A stretch of DNA of 64,000 nt from Bacteroidetes bacterium ADurb.Bin174 (GCA_002070265.1 MWCX01000081.1:61867-125866), one strand, 5' to 3'; shown: positions 33,050-42,644, counted from the first letter of the stretch. Numbers and translations are program-made. The notes: generated by a model from the letters alone, not told the origin.

Positions 33050-34093
33050 TTATCGTTGCACTCTTCCGCTACCATCTCCACCCATCAGGGCTTCAACTTC
33101 GGTGACAGTTACCAAGTTATAATCTCCGTATATGGTGTGTTTTAAACAAGAAGCGGCTACCGCAAATTCCAATGCTTTTTGATCATCACCGGTGAAAGTA
33201 AGTAAACCGTAAATTAATCCACCCATAAAAGAATCTCCGCCTCCGACTCTGTCCACAATGTGCGTGATGTCGTAAGCTTTTGAAATTTTTAATGATCCGT
33301 TGGAATATAAACATCCTCTCCAGGTATTATGATTGGCATTGATGGAACCTCTCAATGTGATAATTACTTTTTTTGCACGGGGAAATTTAGCCATCAATTG
33401 TTTACAAACCGACTCAAATTCAGCGGCATTAACTTCGCCACCGGTGTGGGCTACCTCAAAACCTTCCGGTTTGATGCCGAATACTTTTTCGGCATCTTCT
33501 TCATTACCCAAAATTACGTCACATCCGGCTACTAATTTGGGCATTATCTCTGAAGCGGATTTTCCGTATTTCCACAAATTTTTTCTAAAATTTAAATCTG
33601 TGGAAACAGTTACACCCATTTCATTGGCTATTTTAATTGCTTCTAAGCACGTATCGGCAGCCCCTTGAGAAATGGCAGGGGTAATACCCGTCCAGTGAAA
33701 CCAATCTGCATCTTTGAAAATTTCTCTCCAGTTAATCATGCCCGGTTGAATCTCTGCAATGGAGGAGTGTGCACGGTCATACACAACTTTACTGGCACGG
33801 GCAACTGCACCCGTCTCTAAAAAATAAATTCCCATGCGCTCACCGCCTCTGATGATGTTCTTTGTACAAACATTGTGTTTGCGTAAATTCATGATACATG
33901 AATCTGCAATGTCATTGTTGGGAAGACGGGTTATAAATTCAGCATTTAATCCGTAGTTGGCAAGGGATACGGCAACGTTGGATTCACCGCCTCCAAAAGT
34001 AGCTGTAAATTGAGTAGCTTGACTAAAACGTTCATAGCCCGGTGTGGCCAAACGCAACATAATTTCCCCAAAAGTTACAATCTTTTTGCTCAT
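33050..34093 (-). CDS. kdgK: 2-keto-3-deoxygluconate kinase (PfkB family)
   Basis: A 347-aa PfkB/ribokinase-family sugar kinase. It starts KKIVTFGEIMLRLATPGYERFSQA, with substrate-binding FGGGESNVAVSLANYG (~33-48) and the ATP/catalytic signature VDRVGGGDSFMGGLIYGL near residue 290, where GGGDS contains the catalytic Asp. Assignment to KDG rather than another sugar follows from the adjacent eda and hexuronate transporter. It is the first gene of that operon, and a palindromic operator lies 15 bp before its start. Confidence 0.88.
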   Translation of the reverse strand: MSKKIVTFGEIMLRLATPGYERFSQATQFTATFGGGESNVAVSLANYGLNAEFITRLPNNDIADSCIMNLRKHNVCTKNIIRGGERMGIYFLETGAVARASKVVYDRAHSSIAEIQPGMINWREIFKDADWFHWTGITPAISQGAADTCLEAIKIANEMGVTVSTDLNFRKNLWKYGKSASEIMPKLVAGCDVILGNEEDAEKVFGIKPEGFEVAHTGGEVNAAEFESVCKQLMAKFPRAKKVIITLRGSINANHNTWRGCLYSNGSLKISKAYDITHIVDRVGGGDSFMGGLIYGLLTFTGDDQKALEFAVAASCLKHTIYGDYNLVTVTEVEALMGGDGSGRVQR

Positions 34094-34108
34094 GAATTCT
34101 TTTAATAA

Positions 34109-34124
34109 TTTTGGTCGACCAAAA
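34109..34124. promoter_or_regulatory. Palindromic operator upstream of kdgK
   Basis: A perfect 16-bp palindrome, TTTTGGTCGACCAAAA, 15 bp before the kdgK start codon. The TTGGTnnACCAA core matches sites of GntR-family uronate repressors such as E. coli UxuR/ExuR. It probably controls the kdgK-eda-transporter operon; no regulator gene is present in the window. Confidence 0.65.
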
Positions 34125-34239
34125 GTAATGTATTAATCTTGATTATACAAAAATAAGTCTGTTAATGTACCACTGAAGCAAATTGGATTTTTCCAATTGG
34201 AAGTAACGCAGCAGTTGGACACTTATGAAATATCAACTA

Positions 34240-34761
34240 TCAAAACTCTGAATTTTGAAAATCGTCTTCTTTCAAGATGGTTACCGCCTTTTGCAGCAAT
34301 AAAGAATTTGGAAAGACATGCATAATACCATCTTTTGTCCTGAGGTGAGTGTAAAACGTATAAACGCCCTCTACCATAGCTTCAATCGGCATATCTTTGT
34401 CAATAATGCTGATGTAATCACCGATTTTGTAAGGAGCTGAGAAAAAGATAAGAACACCTGCCGTGATGTTGCTCAACATTGACCATTGTGCAAATAATGC
34501 CACACCTATGACTGCCAAGACGGATGATAAGACAAGAATCAAGTTGCGGGTGTCAACTCCCCATACAATAATCAGAATGACAATTGCGGATAGATTAAAG
34601 AATATATTAAAAATTCTGACTACCTGATTGACCCTAACTTCTGTTCTTTGATTGTTGGATGTTGTGTATTTTTTAATAATTCGTTTGATGAGAACTTTTA
34701 ACACTGCAATGATAGCAATTGTTACAACTGTTCCAATAATTTGAGGTAAATACGTCCACAT
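34240..34761 (-). CDS. MscS-family small mechanosensitive channel
   Basis: A 173-aa protein with about three transmembrane helices followed by a shortened MscS cytoplasmic domain. The pore-helix and beta-domain motifs are LILVLSSVLAVIGVALFAQWSMLSNITAGVLIFFSAPYKIGDYISII, and the VFPNSLLLQKAV segment is the family's PN motif. The start is the ATG at 34761; the frame extends upstream only to a TTG. The C-terminal alpha/beta part of full-size MscS is missing, as in many Bacteroidota homologues. It opens under membrane tension during osmotic downshift (family knowledge). Confidence 0.85.
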   Translation of the reverse strand: MWTYLPQIIGTVVTIAIIAVLKVLIKRIIKKYTTSNNQRTEVRVNQVVRIFNIFFNLSAIVILIIVWGVDTRNLILVLSSVLAVIGVALFAQWSMLSNITAGVLIFFSAPYKIGDYISIIDKDMPIEAMVEGVYTFYTHLRTKDGIMHVFPNSLLLQKAVTILKEDDFQNSEF

Positions 34762-34909
34762 AAAGCAGCTATAATTAATAAGAAAGGGCAAAATTAATTC
34801 TTTTTTACTAAGCAACTATTATTTTATGCTTTTTTTAAGAAATCAAGCAAGGAGCATTAGAGAAAGTAGGGGAGCGGTTTCTGTTAATTATAGTAGTGAA
34901 AGAGGTTTG

Positions 34910-35731
34910 TTACTCTATTACAATGCTCTTTTTGGTGGCGGCATATGCACTGAAATAACCCAATTCAGCACCATCAATATTCGTAATGGGATTTGTTTTG
35001 ACGGTGCCCTGTACAAGTTGATTCAAGTAGCTGAAAGAGTAGAAATAATTATATACAGCTTCTGAAATCGATTGCATTTCAATGGTCAATGTGTCACCCG
35101 GAGCAAGCTGCCTGTCGAAGTTGGTCAAGAAACTTTTATTGTCTTTACCATTGTTCAGTTTGTCGTCTTCAACATATGACGCAATGACTTTTCCGTTTAC
35201 ATACTCTACAAAGCGATAATAATTGACTTCATTAGCCGGATCTGTATACTCGACTATGACTTCCCAATCGGGCATTTTTACACCTTCTACCTCGGGCAAT
35301 ATTGACCTTCTGGCTCGCAGTCTGTTGATGGATACGGGTTCAGGCATCACATCCATTGAGTTGATAACGGTTTGGGATTCTTTAGTTTGAATTGTTAATT
35401 TGTAAGTTAAGCCCGGTATTCCTTGAATTTTATTCGAACGGTAATGTCCCGGAGAAACTTCTGCAAGGGTCTCAGAAATGCCCGAGTTGTCTTCTATTGC
35501 CACCAAAGCATTTTTAATCAGATTGTCCTGAGGATAGTTGCTGTTTATTTCAGTTGTTTTTGATAGAATCACTTCTGCATATCCCAATGCCGGGACATGG
35601 CCTTCAACGACGATTTCAGGTTTTACTACCGGATTGAATTCAAATTCAATGGTTTCCGTACATGAAGTCACTACGTATGTCAATATCAATATTGGCAAAA
35701 ATATTTTTTGAATGGTGCGTATTGTTTTCAT
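34910..35731 (-). CDS. DUF4249 lipoprotein
   Basis: A 273-aa lipoprotein with signal sequence and lipobox cysteine at LTYVVTSC (residue 24). The mature part has the DUF4249 features IVVEGHVP, GLTYKLTIQT, and a C-terminal region with WEVIVEYTDPANEVNYYRF. Members nearly always follow a TonB-dependent receptor, as here (11 bp downstream). A role as surface partner of the receptor is plausible, by analogy to SusD-like lipoproteins, but not established. Confidence 0.87.
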   Translation of the reverse strand: MKTIRTIQKIFLPILILTYVVTSCTETIEFEFNPVVKPEIVVEGHVPALGYAEVILSKTTEINSNYPQDNLIKNALVAIEDNSGISETLAEVSPGHYRSNKIQGIPGLTYKLTIQTKESQTVINSMDVMPEPVSINRLRARRSILPEVEGVKMPDWEVIVEYTDPANEVNYYRFVEYVNGKVIASYVEDDKLNNGKDNKSFLTNFDRQLAPGDTLTIEMQSISEAVYNYFYSFSYLNQLVQGTVKTNPITNIDGAELGYFSAYAATKKSIVIE

Positions 35732-35742
35732 AACTGTAAATT

Positions 35743-38064
35743 TTAAAAGTGAAAATTATAAGTTATTGAAGGTATAATCGTGAATAAATAAGTCATGACC
35801 GCTATCGTCTGATCCGGATTAGCCGGATCTTGTTTGAAATCGATTGAAAATGCATTTTTACGCGCATAGGCATTGTAAACAGAAAAATTCAAACTGCTTT
35901 TGTATCGTCCTTTCGTGTTCAAATTCCAGGTTAATCCTACATCCAATCTATGGTAGTCCGGCATACGGTTCGCATTTCTTTTATCATAATTGTAGCGTAC
36001 CTCACCGTTGATTTCATATTTACCGCTTGGGAATGTAACAGCATTTCCGGTTTGATACACCCAAGTTGCTGATAAAGTCCATTTGTCCGAGAAATCGTAC
36101 AAACCAACAACAGAGATGTCATTCGTCATATCTTGCCTTGCCGGATACCAGGCTCCTTCATTGATACCTATGATGCTTAATTCAGTTCTGGATAGATTAT
36201 ATCCAAGCCATCCGTGCAGTTTCCCTGTGGTCTTTTTCAACAACAGTTCCAATCCGTACGACCTTCCATGTCCGAAAAGTAATTCACCTTCAATATGTTC
36301 GTTGGCTTTAATGTTTCCACCGGTCCTCAAATCGATGGCATCATGCATCCACTTGAAATAGGTTTCGGCTGAAAACTGATACATGTTTTGATGGAAATTT
36401 CTAAAATAACCAGCAGTAAATTGGTCGCTAATTTCCGGTTTTACGTTGGTGCTTGACATCAACCAAATATCAATAGGTAAAGAGGCATCTGAAGATGAAA
36501 TTTTGTGAATATTCTGCGAATGGTTGGAATAAGCCATTTTGACTGATTGTTTGTTATCTATGACATGTGTAATATTGACTCTTCTTTCAGGGTTAAAATA
36601 AGTTTTAACCGGCGATTTCGCGATGTGTTTCAAAGAATCAGTCACTAAGCCATCGGTATAAATATAATATGTACCTATCCCATACACTGAAAAGAAATTA
36701 AACCTAATACCGAAATTAATAATCCAGTTGGATGAAGTCTTAATTTCATTACTAAAATAAACAGATCGTTCTCGGGCAGTTTTATCTTTGATTTTAACCG
36801 GATGTATTATAGCGTCTTCTTCGGCTATCAATTGGCCGGGTGTTATGTTGTATGATTTTAGGTCGAAACCTAAGTTAAGTCTGTTGTTTTTTCCAAGGAA
36901 GAATTGAAATTCGTGTTTAAAGCAAAGATCTTTTAATTCGGAATACAGACTGAAAGTGGATGGTTCAAACTCAAAATCGACCATATAATCAAAGTCACTG
37001 TAATGAACTGAAGTGTTGCTGAACACTTTATCATGCCAGATGTGATTCCACTTAAAGGATACGATTTGATTACCCCAAGAAACACCTACGTGGTTGGGTA
37101 TTCTAAGAGCATCACGACCGGTGTAGGCAGATAGGAAAATGCGGTTTTTACGATTGATTGTAAAATTGACCTTTGCATTCAAATCGTAGAAATTCAGTGT
37201 TTTGTTGCTAAGTTCAGGGTCTTTGGTCATCTTCAATAACATGTCGACGTAAGTTCTTCTTCCGGCAACGAGGAATGAACCTCTTTCTTTTACAATCGGA
37301 CCTTCAACAGAGAGATTGGATGCAATTAACCCAAGACTTCCGTTGACTTCAAAAGATTGATTGTTCCCATCTTTCATCCTGATATCCATAACAGATGAAA
37401 TTCTACCGCCATAGGAAGTTGGTGCAGTGCCTTTATAGATGGTAATATCTTTAATTGCCTCACTGTTAAAGGTTGAGAAGAATCCTAATAAATGGTAGGG
37501 ATAATATACCGTTGTTTCATCCAACAATACAAGGTTTTGAGAATTATTACCGCCTCTGACGTGTATACCACTCTGACCATCTCTTACTGAGGTTATGCCC
37601 GGCTTTAAAGTGATGGTTTTCAGTATGTCTCGCTCTCCAAAAAAGACAGGTATATTTTTAATCTCGCTGATTTGAATTTTTTCTACACCGATATTGTTGG
37701 TATGAATTCTATTGTCCGGGTGATAGGTAGTAACTTCTATTTCTTGTATGGATGTAGCGATGCTTTCTATTTTGAAATTCCAATACAGGTTTTGATTGAT
37801 ATTCACCGGAAAGTTGATGGTTTGATATCCTATGTATTGTATTTTTAAAGTGTAACTGCCTTCGGGTAGGGTGAGGGCAAAATATCCGTAAGCATTGCTT
37901 GCTGTACCAACTCCGGGCAACTCTTCAACGGTGATGGTAGCACCCGGTAAAGTTTCTCCGTTTGTCACATCCGTGACCACGCCATTGATGGTATATTTGG
38001 TTTGTGATAATATTGTTGGTACAAAGCACATAAACAATAGTATATTTAATAAGATATATCTCAT
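35743..38064 (-). CDS. TonB-dependent outer-membrane receptor
   Basis: A 773-aa TonB-dependent receptor. After a signal peptide (MRYILLNILLFMCFVPTILSQ) comes a carboxypeptidase-regulatory-like beta domain (~22-105, ITVEELPGVGTASNAYGYFALTLPEGSYTLKIQYIGYQ). A plug domain follows with GITSVRDGQSGIHVRGGNNSQNLVLLDETTVY, then a beta-barrel ending in YNFHF. The ATG at 38064 is used because the longer frame starts with TTG. It is smaller than SusC-type receptors. The ligand is not predictable. Confidence 0.9.
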   Translation of the reverse strand: MRYILLNILLFMCFVPTILSQTKYTINGVVTDVTNGETLPGATITVEELPGVGTASNAYGYFALTLPEGSYTLKIQYIGYQTINFPVNINQNLYWNFKIESIATSIQEIEVTTYHPDNRIHTNNIGVEKIQISEIKNIPVFFGERDILKTITLKPGITSVRDGQSGIHVRGGNNSQNLVLLDETTVYYPYHLLGFFSTFNSEAIKDITIYKGTAPTSYGGRISSVMDIRMKDGNNQSFEVNGSLGLIASNLSVEGPIVKERGSFLVAGRRTYVDMLLKMTKDPELSNKTLNFYDLNAKVNFTINRKNRIFLSAYTGRDALRIPNHVGVSWGNQIVSFKWNHIWHDKVFSNTSVHYSDFDYMVDFEFEPSTFSLYSELKDLCFKHEFQFFLGKNNRLNLGFDLKSYNITPGQLIAEEDAIIHPVKIKDKTARERSVYFSNEIKTSSNWIINFGIRFNFFSVYGIGTYYIYTDGLVTDSLKHIAKSPVKTYFNPERRVNITHVIDNKQSVKMAYSNHSQNIHKISSSDASLPIDIWLMSSTNVKPEISDQFTAGYFRNFHQNMYQFSAETYFKWMHDAIDLRTGGNIKANEHIEGELLFGHGRSYGLELLLKKTTGKLHGWLGYNLSRTELSIIGINEGAWYPARQDMTNDISVVGLYDFSDKWTLSATWVYQTGNAVTFPSGKYEINGEVRYNYDKRNANRMPDYHRLDVGLTWNLNTKGRYKSSLNFSVYNAYARKNAFSIDFKQDPANPDQTIAVMTYLFTIIPSITYNFHF

Positions 38065-38091
38065 GTCTCTAATAATCAATGCAACAATGAT

Positions 38092-38313
38092 TCAAAAATA
38101 ATCTCTGCGGATGAAGACCGATTGATCTTGGTCAGAATCTGATACCGGAAAATAATGGTTGTTTTTTCTTTCAATTTTTCCTTCATCGAGTAAAATTTTT
38201 GTAACAAATCCAATTTTCATTCTATTCTCTCCCAATGGTTTTTCCATATCTGAAATCTTCACACCTCCCGTGTGTTGATTGATGTATTCAAGAATTCTTG
38301 ATCTGAGACTCAT
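38092..38313 (-). CDS. Small winged-helix-like protein
   Basis: A 73-aa protein, starting at the ATG at 38313 (MSLRSRILEYINQHTGGVKISDME). The pattern ILEYINQ...KISDMEKPLGENRMKIGFVTKILLDEGKIERKNNHYFPV is that of a winged helix-turn-helix: helix, helix, recognition helix, wing. It is 27 bp upstream of the TonB receptor gene on the same strand. Small proteins of this type are common in Bacteroidota, mostly unstudied. Confidence 0.6.
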   Translation of the reverse strand: MSLRSRILEYINQHTGGVKISDMEKPLGENRMKIGFVTKILLDEGKIERKNNHYFPVSDSDQDQSVFIRRDYF

Positions 38314-38462
38314 GATTATTATATTGAATGTTGTAATTAAATGTTGTTTCCGAACTGGTTGTCCCATTTGCATAGCGCGTGCCACAGGAAGAACAGAAAA
38401 AAAGTGCACATCGCTTTAGAGGTTGATTTTTATAATTAATTCATAATTAGGCAAATAAAAAG

Positions 38463-38487
38463 GGGTGTATTCAAGTTGAATACACCC
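38463..38487 (-). terminator. Intrinsic terminator
   Basis: A perfect 10-bp stem, GGGTGTATTC (38463-38472) / GAATACACCC (38478-38487) with loop AAGTT. On the minus strand it is followed by CTTTTTATTT, so it terminates transcription coming from the kinase/regulator operon. Confidence 0.75.
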
Positions 38488-38545
38488 TGCAAGGTCTTTT
38501 GTTGTTTGATTTTTGTGTGCTAAATTGTGCGAAAAAGTAAAGAAT

Positions 38546-38561
38546 TGTGCGATTCCGCACA
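38546..38561 (-). terminator. Second terminator-like hairpin after the regulator gene
   Basis: TGTGCG (38546-38551) / CGCACA (38556-38561) with a 4-nt loop, 12 bp downstream of the regulator stop. On the minus strand it is followed by ATTCTTTACTTTTT. It precedes the stronger terminator at 38463. Confidence 0.55.
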
Positions 38562-38572
38562 GTTATTCAAGA

Positions 38573-39955
38573 TTATTTTTGTCTGTGAGTAGCAATATTA
38601 TATTTTTTCATCCTTCTTATCAGTGCATCGCGGGATATGCCAATAGCTTGGGCAGCGGCTGTTTGGTTATAATCGTGAGCACGCAGGGCTTCTAAGATTA
38701 TTCTTATCTCATTTGATTTTAAATCTTGGGTGGCAGTTTTAGCATCTTTTTTTATTTTAGTTTGTTTAATAGGGAAATCGCTGGCTTTTAGTTGATTGCC
38801 TTGGCATAAAATGACAGCCCTTTCAGCCATATTTTTAAGTTCCCTGACGTTTCCGGGGAATTCATACTTTTCCAGGGCTTCGATTACTTCTTCAGAAATT
38901 GTAATTTTCGGCTTATTGAAGTTCGTTGAAAAGAGATTGACATAGAATTCCAACAGCGGTTTGATATCAGCCTTACGTTCACGCAGAGGAGGAATGTGAA
39001 TATGAAGGGTATTCAGTCTATGTAATAAGTCCAGTCTGAATTTTTTTCCTTCAACCATTTCGTCAATGTCGTGATTGGTAGCAGAGATAATCCTGAAATC
39101 TGTTTTGATAGGAATGGTATCACCAACACGGGTAATCACTTTTTCTTCTGTTGCTCTCAAGATTTTTGCTTGTAAGTTGATGGGCATGTCGGCGATTTCA
39201 TCTAAAAATAAAGTGCCACCATCACATGCTTCAAAAAATCCTACTTTGTCATTGACTGCTCCTGTAAACGATCCTTTTTTATGACCGAAAAATTCGCTTT
39301 CAAGTAAAGTCTCGGTAATGGCGCTACTGTTAACCGCACAAAATATACGTTCGTTTCTCGTACTTGAAAAATGAATGATTCGGGCGATATTTTCTTTTCC
39401 GGTGCCGCTTTCTCCCGTAATTAATACATTGGCATCCTGATATTTTGCTACGGTCTTGGCTTGTTCGTAAACTTGCAGTATTTCTTTACTGACACCTATA
39501 AAATGACGGTCGATTTTTTCCTCCAAGGCTTTGGATATAAGTGAATTTCTCTCCTCCATTTGCTTGAGTTTCCTTCGCATCTCAAGGAATTTCTGAGAAC
39601 GTTCGATGGCAACTTGTAAATCAATAAATCTGAATGGTTTCCGCAGATAATCAAAAGCTCCTAAACGTAATGCCTTGATAACAGTATCCATATCACCATG
39701 GGCTGAGATTACGATGACTTCAATATTGGAAAATTGTTCTTTAACTTCTTGCAAAATTTCTAAACCACTGATACCGGGTAATCTAACGTCTAAAATCAGT
39801 AAATCAATGTCTTTTTCTTTTAAGATGCGCCTGCCATCTCCAACATTATTAGCTTCATAAGTAATATAGTCGTCTTCAAAAAAGCCACTTAGTTCTTTTG
39901 TGAATTGCTGTTCATCGTCTAATATCAGAATTTTGATTTTATCTGCCGTTTCCAT
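38573..39955 (-). CDS. NtrC-family sigma-54-dependent response regulator
   Basis: A 460-aa activator. The receiver domain (~7-120) has Asp56 as phosphorylation site (LLILDVRLPG) and Lys106 in RKPF. The AAA+ domain has Walker A GESGTGKEN (181-189), the sigma-54 contact loop as GSFTGA (228-233, a one-residue variant of GAFTGA) and Walker B GGTLFLDEIADMP. The C-terminus carries a Fis-type HTH (NQTAAAQAIGISRDALIRRMKKY). It overlaps the histidine kinase gene upstream by 17 bp and is surely its partner. The regulated genes are unknown. Confidence 0.92.
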   Translation of the reverse strand: METADKIKILILDDEQQFTKELSGFFEDDYITYEANNVGDGRRILKEKDIDLLILDVRLPGISGLEILQEVKEQFSNIEVIVISAHGDMDTVIKALRLGAFDYLRKPFRFIDLQVAIERSQKFLEMRRKLKQMEERNSLISKALEEKIDRHFIGVSKEILQVYEQAKTVAKYQDANVLITGESGTGKENIARIIHFSSTRNERIFCAVNSSAITETLLESEFFGHKKGSFTGAVNDKVGFFEACDGGTLFLDEIADMPINLQAKILRATEEKVITRVGDTIPIKTDFRIISATNHDIDEMVEGKKFRLDLLHRLNTLHIHIPPLRERKADIKPLLEFYVNLFSTNFNKPKITISEEVIEALEKYEFPGNVRELKNMAERAVILCQGNQLKASDFPIKQTKIKKDAKTATQDLKSNEIRIILEALRAHDYNQTAAAQAIGISRDALIRRMKKYNIATHRQK

Positions 39956-41219
39956 TGTCGTTTGTGATAAATATTAAACTGAATTTGGTATAAGACATTG
40001 TGCTGCTTTCTACATGAATTTTTCCACCCATATCTTTTACGATTTGATAGGAGATGGACAAGCCGAGTCCCGTTCCTTTTCCTTCCTCTTTGGTGGAGAA
40101 AAAGGGAATCATGATTTCATTTATTTTATCTTCTTCTATTCCAACTCCATTGTCGATGATCTCTACATGTACCCTATTTCTTTTCTTATAGGTCTTGATA
40201 TTGATTTTCGGAATAAAATCCTCACTCTCCAATGCCTTCCTGTCTAAAACAGCATCTTTGGCATTGCTTAGCATATTCATAATCACTTGTTCGAATTGAT
40301 AAATATTTCCATTTAGGTTGGGAAGTTGTTTTGACAGTGAGACATACATTGCAATGCCCATATGTTTAAACTGTTCCTGAAACATGGAGAGTGCATTTTC
40401 AATGCCTTTGTTGATGCTGAATGCCGTGGGAATATAATCAAATTGATTGCGGGAAAAGACCCTGATGTGGTCAATAATATTACGGATTCTTGTGAGATTT
40501 TCAAAAATTTTATCAGCTCGTTCATTGATATATGCAATATTGACGGTGTTTCCTTTTTTAGCGTCGTAAAGCATTTTATCCATAATCATGGAGATGATAT
40601 TCAATGGTTGATTGATTTCATGCGACATTCCGGAGGCCATTTGTCCGAGATTCGCCATACGATCAGCATGGATTTGATTGAGCTGTTGTTTTTTGCGCTG
40701 TGAAATATCATTGAAGACTACCACATAGGATGAGGGTTTACCGTCGGAGTCTTGTATCAGGGCTGTGCTGACACTCCCCAACATCTGTTTGCCATCAAGC
40801 TTTACGAGGATAAGTTCGTTTTCTTGTGTGAGTCCCTCTGAAATTGTAAGGCTGATGATGTTTTTGATGATTTGTTTTGAGTTTTTTGAGAAAAAGTGCA
40901 AAAAATGCTTCCCTGTAATTTCTTGTCTTGAGCTTGCACCAAGGAGCTCAATACCAATTTCAGAAATCTCTTTGATCTTGCCTTTCAGATCAATCAATAA
41001 TATGCCGCTCGGGGAGAAATTAAGGATGGTTTTAAACTTTTGCTCGCTTTCCCGCAAGTCGGACACAGCTTTTTTCAGTGCAATCTCACTTTGTTTTCTT
41101 TTTTCATTTTCTATTTGGAGAAAATGCAGTAGCTTGAGCGTTTCTTCATGTGTTTTTTGCAGTTCACTGGTGCGCTCAGCAATAATTTTTTCTAATTGCA
41201 CTTGCTCGTCTTGTCTCAT
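39939..41219 (-). CDS. PAS-domain histidine kinase, sensor region lost
   Basis: A 426-aa kinase with an N-terminal coiled coil (1-55), a PAS domain (~60-175, FSPSGILLIDLKGKIKEIS), HisKA with His200 (ASGMSHEINQPLN) and a HATPase domain (MLSNAKDAV, DNGVGI, GKGTGLGLS). Its start resembles the linker that normally follows a membrane-bound sensor (EKIIAERTSELQKTHEE), but no transmembrane or periplasmic part is encoded. The ATG lies 3 bp from a tRNA-Lys fragment at 41222. An upstream sensor domain was probably cut off by recombination there. It may still work as a soluble kinase for the NtrC-type regulator it overlaps. Confidence 0.85.
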   Translation of the reverse strand: MRQDEQVQLEKIIAERTSELQKTHEETLKLLHFLQIENEKRKQSEIALKKAVSDLRESEQKFKTILNFSPSGILLIDLKGKIKEISEIGIELLGASSRQEITGKHFLHFFSKNSKQIIKNIISLTISEGLTQENELILVKLDGKQMLGSVSTALIQDSDGKPSSYVVVFNDISQRKKQQLNQIHADRMANLGQMASGMSHEINQPLNIISMIMDKMLYDAKKGNTVNIAYINERADKIFENLTRIRNIIDHIRVFSRNQFDYIPTAFSINKGIENALSMFQEQFKHMGIAMYVSLSKQLPNLNGNIYQFEQVIMNMLSNAKDAVLDRKALESEDFIPKINIKTYKKRNRVHVEIIDNGVGIEEDKINEIMIPFFSTKEEGKGTGLGLSISYQIVKDMGGKIHVESSTMSYTKFSLIFITNDNGNGR

Positions 41220-41221
41220 GG

Positions 41222-41244
41222 AGTGACCCCGCTGGGGCTCGAAC
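41222..41244. repeat. 23-bp copy of tRNA-Lys 3' end
   Basis: Identical to 42719-42741, i.e. the discriminator end, acceptor 3' strand, and T-arm of the tRNA-Lys gene. Matching flanks stop immediately on both sides. Such partial tRNA copies are typical att sites of integrated elements. Confidence 0.8.
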
Positions 41245-41591
41245 GTTTTAAATTATTGATAATAAGCCGCATATATTCGTAAAAATGTATGATATTCGAA
41301 TTTACAACCTTACTCACTTTGTACACTTAGTATATTAAGTGAAGTGTAAATCTGTTTTACAAAGATAGGAAAACTAATTCAATAAGTTTTAGAAAGATGA
41401 AAAATGATTAGATGAAAATATCGCCCATTCAATAAATTACCTATGGCTTTGACTGCTATAAAAAAAGTAGTAATTAATCAATAATTACAGATGATACATC
41501 TTCAATCTTTAATTTTTGATTTAGAAAAACCTATTTCGAATGCATGGAGTTACACAAAATATATGATATACAAAGGTTATTATTGGCTTGT
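41245..41591. other. Intergenic region without a gene
   Basis: 347 bp of A/T-rich DNA between the tRNA fragment and the endonuclease gene. Short frames (such as 41491-41700) overlap the endonuclease gene on the other strand and are not supported. I see no integrase or regulatory motif. Confidence 0.5.
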
Positions 41592-42644
41592 TTATCGTGC
41601 CTTCCACCAACAAATAATCCTTTTTAATTTTTTGAAAAAGTTTTTACCCGTATTTGTGAATGTTTGTTCTTGGGCTTCTAATTGCCCGGTTGATGTGTAA
41701 TCTGTGTAAGTAATTGGAGTTTGTATCTCTGAGGTAATTATGAAGCTGGAATCACTTAAATTTAATTTGAAATCAGATTTATCATTAGTCGGAATATCAT
41801 CAAGGGTTTTGATATACCATGTATCATTAATATTATTTCCCCAAATGTATTCGGCTAATTCCGGATAATCAATAAAAGGATTTCTGTTGCCCTGGATTGA
41901 ATATACTTTTTCGTTGCGTATAATTTCTTTCGTGCTTACAGGGTCTTGTCTGTGCCATTCTAAAAGTAAATTTATTGCCCATTGTTTGAAAACCGGATAG
42001 GTGTTGTTCTGCATCATGTTTTTAGGATTGGATGTATCCCAAATGTTTTTGTAGTGCTCATAAGCCGTTGCCATATAAAAATACGTTCTGGCAAAATCCC
42101 CTTTATATTCGTCAGCCGGTTCAAAAACATTTCCTGAGTAACCATCATAGGTTGCGGTTCCAATTTTACTTACTCCATTGTTTTTTTTTATTTTGCCGGT
42201 AACTACTCCTAAGGGGTTGTTGCTTTTTGATGTGTTGGTACTGCCATCTGATGGATATAAATGATTCAAATCTTTATACGCTGCCCATTCATGACCGCCC
42301 CACCATGATTTTGGTAAACTGTGTTCTATATGTAATGATTTTCCAAAACCGGGATATTTTAATTCGATATAGTTAGATGGAAAGTAACGTAATGCATCAG
42401 AATACATGTCCAAAATAAGATTATTAGTTGTATCTCTGTCAGTTATATAAAATCCGTTCCAGGTGTGATTAATTCCGGACCCGTATGCCAAATATCGGGT
42501 AGTGTCTTGCATGATGATGTAGTGAAGTTCTGTTTTTAATGCTGCCGCTTGTTTTCCATTGAGTGTAGCATAATAATCTTCAGGAAGTGATGCGAAGCTT
42601 AGAAAAGCAACAAACAAACAAAGGTTCAAAACAAATAGTTTCAT
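41592..42644 (-). CDS. Exported endonuclease I family protein
   Basis: A 350-aa secreted nuclease of the endonuclease I family (PF04231, EndA/BsuBI-like, beta-beta-alpha-metal fold). The signal peptide is at MKLFVLNLCLFVAFLSFASL. The family region has HIEHSLPKSWWGGHEWAAYKDLNHLYPSDGSTNTSKSNNPLG, with the His/Asn metal site. The ATG at 42644 is selected for its signal peptide; the frame extends upstream into the tRNA. C-terminal residues (TNTGKNFFKKLKRIICWWKAR) are not a recognisable T9SS tail. It lies alone between two copies of the tRNA 3' end. Family members digest DNA, often for nutrient scavenging. Confidence 0.85.
   Translation of the reverse strand: MKLFVLNLCLFVAFLSFASLPEDYYATLNGKQAAALKTELHYIIMQDTTRYLAYGSGINHTWNGFYITDRDTTNNLILDMYSDALRYFPSNYIELKYPGFGKSLHIEHSLPKSWWGGHEWAAYKDLNHLYPSDGSTNTSKSNNPLGVVTGKIKKNNGVSKIGTATYDGYSGNVFEPADEYKGDFARTYFYMATAYEHYKNIWDTSNPKNMMQNNTYPVFKQWAINLLLEWHRQDPVSTKEIIRNEKVYSIQGNRNPFIDYPELAEYIWGNNINDTWYIKTLDDIPTNDKSDFKLNLSDSSFIITSEIQTPITYTDYTSTGQLEAQEQTFTNTGKNFFKKLKRIICWWKAR

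Noticed and set aside
34910-38313. SusC/SusD pair at the TonB receptor and DUF4249 genes
   Set aside because: The receptor is shorter than SusC and lacks its signature; the lipoprotein is DUF4249, not SusD.
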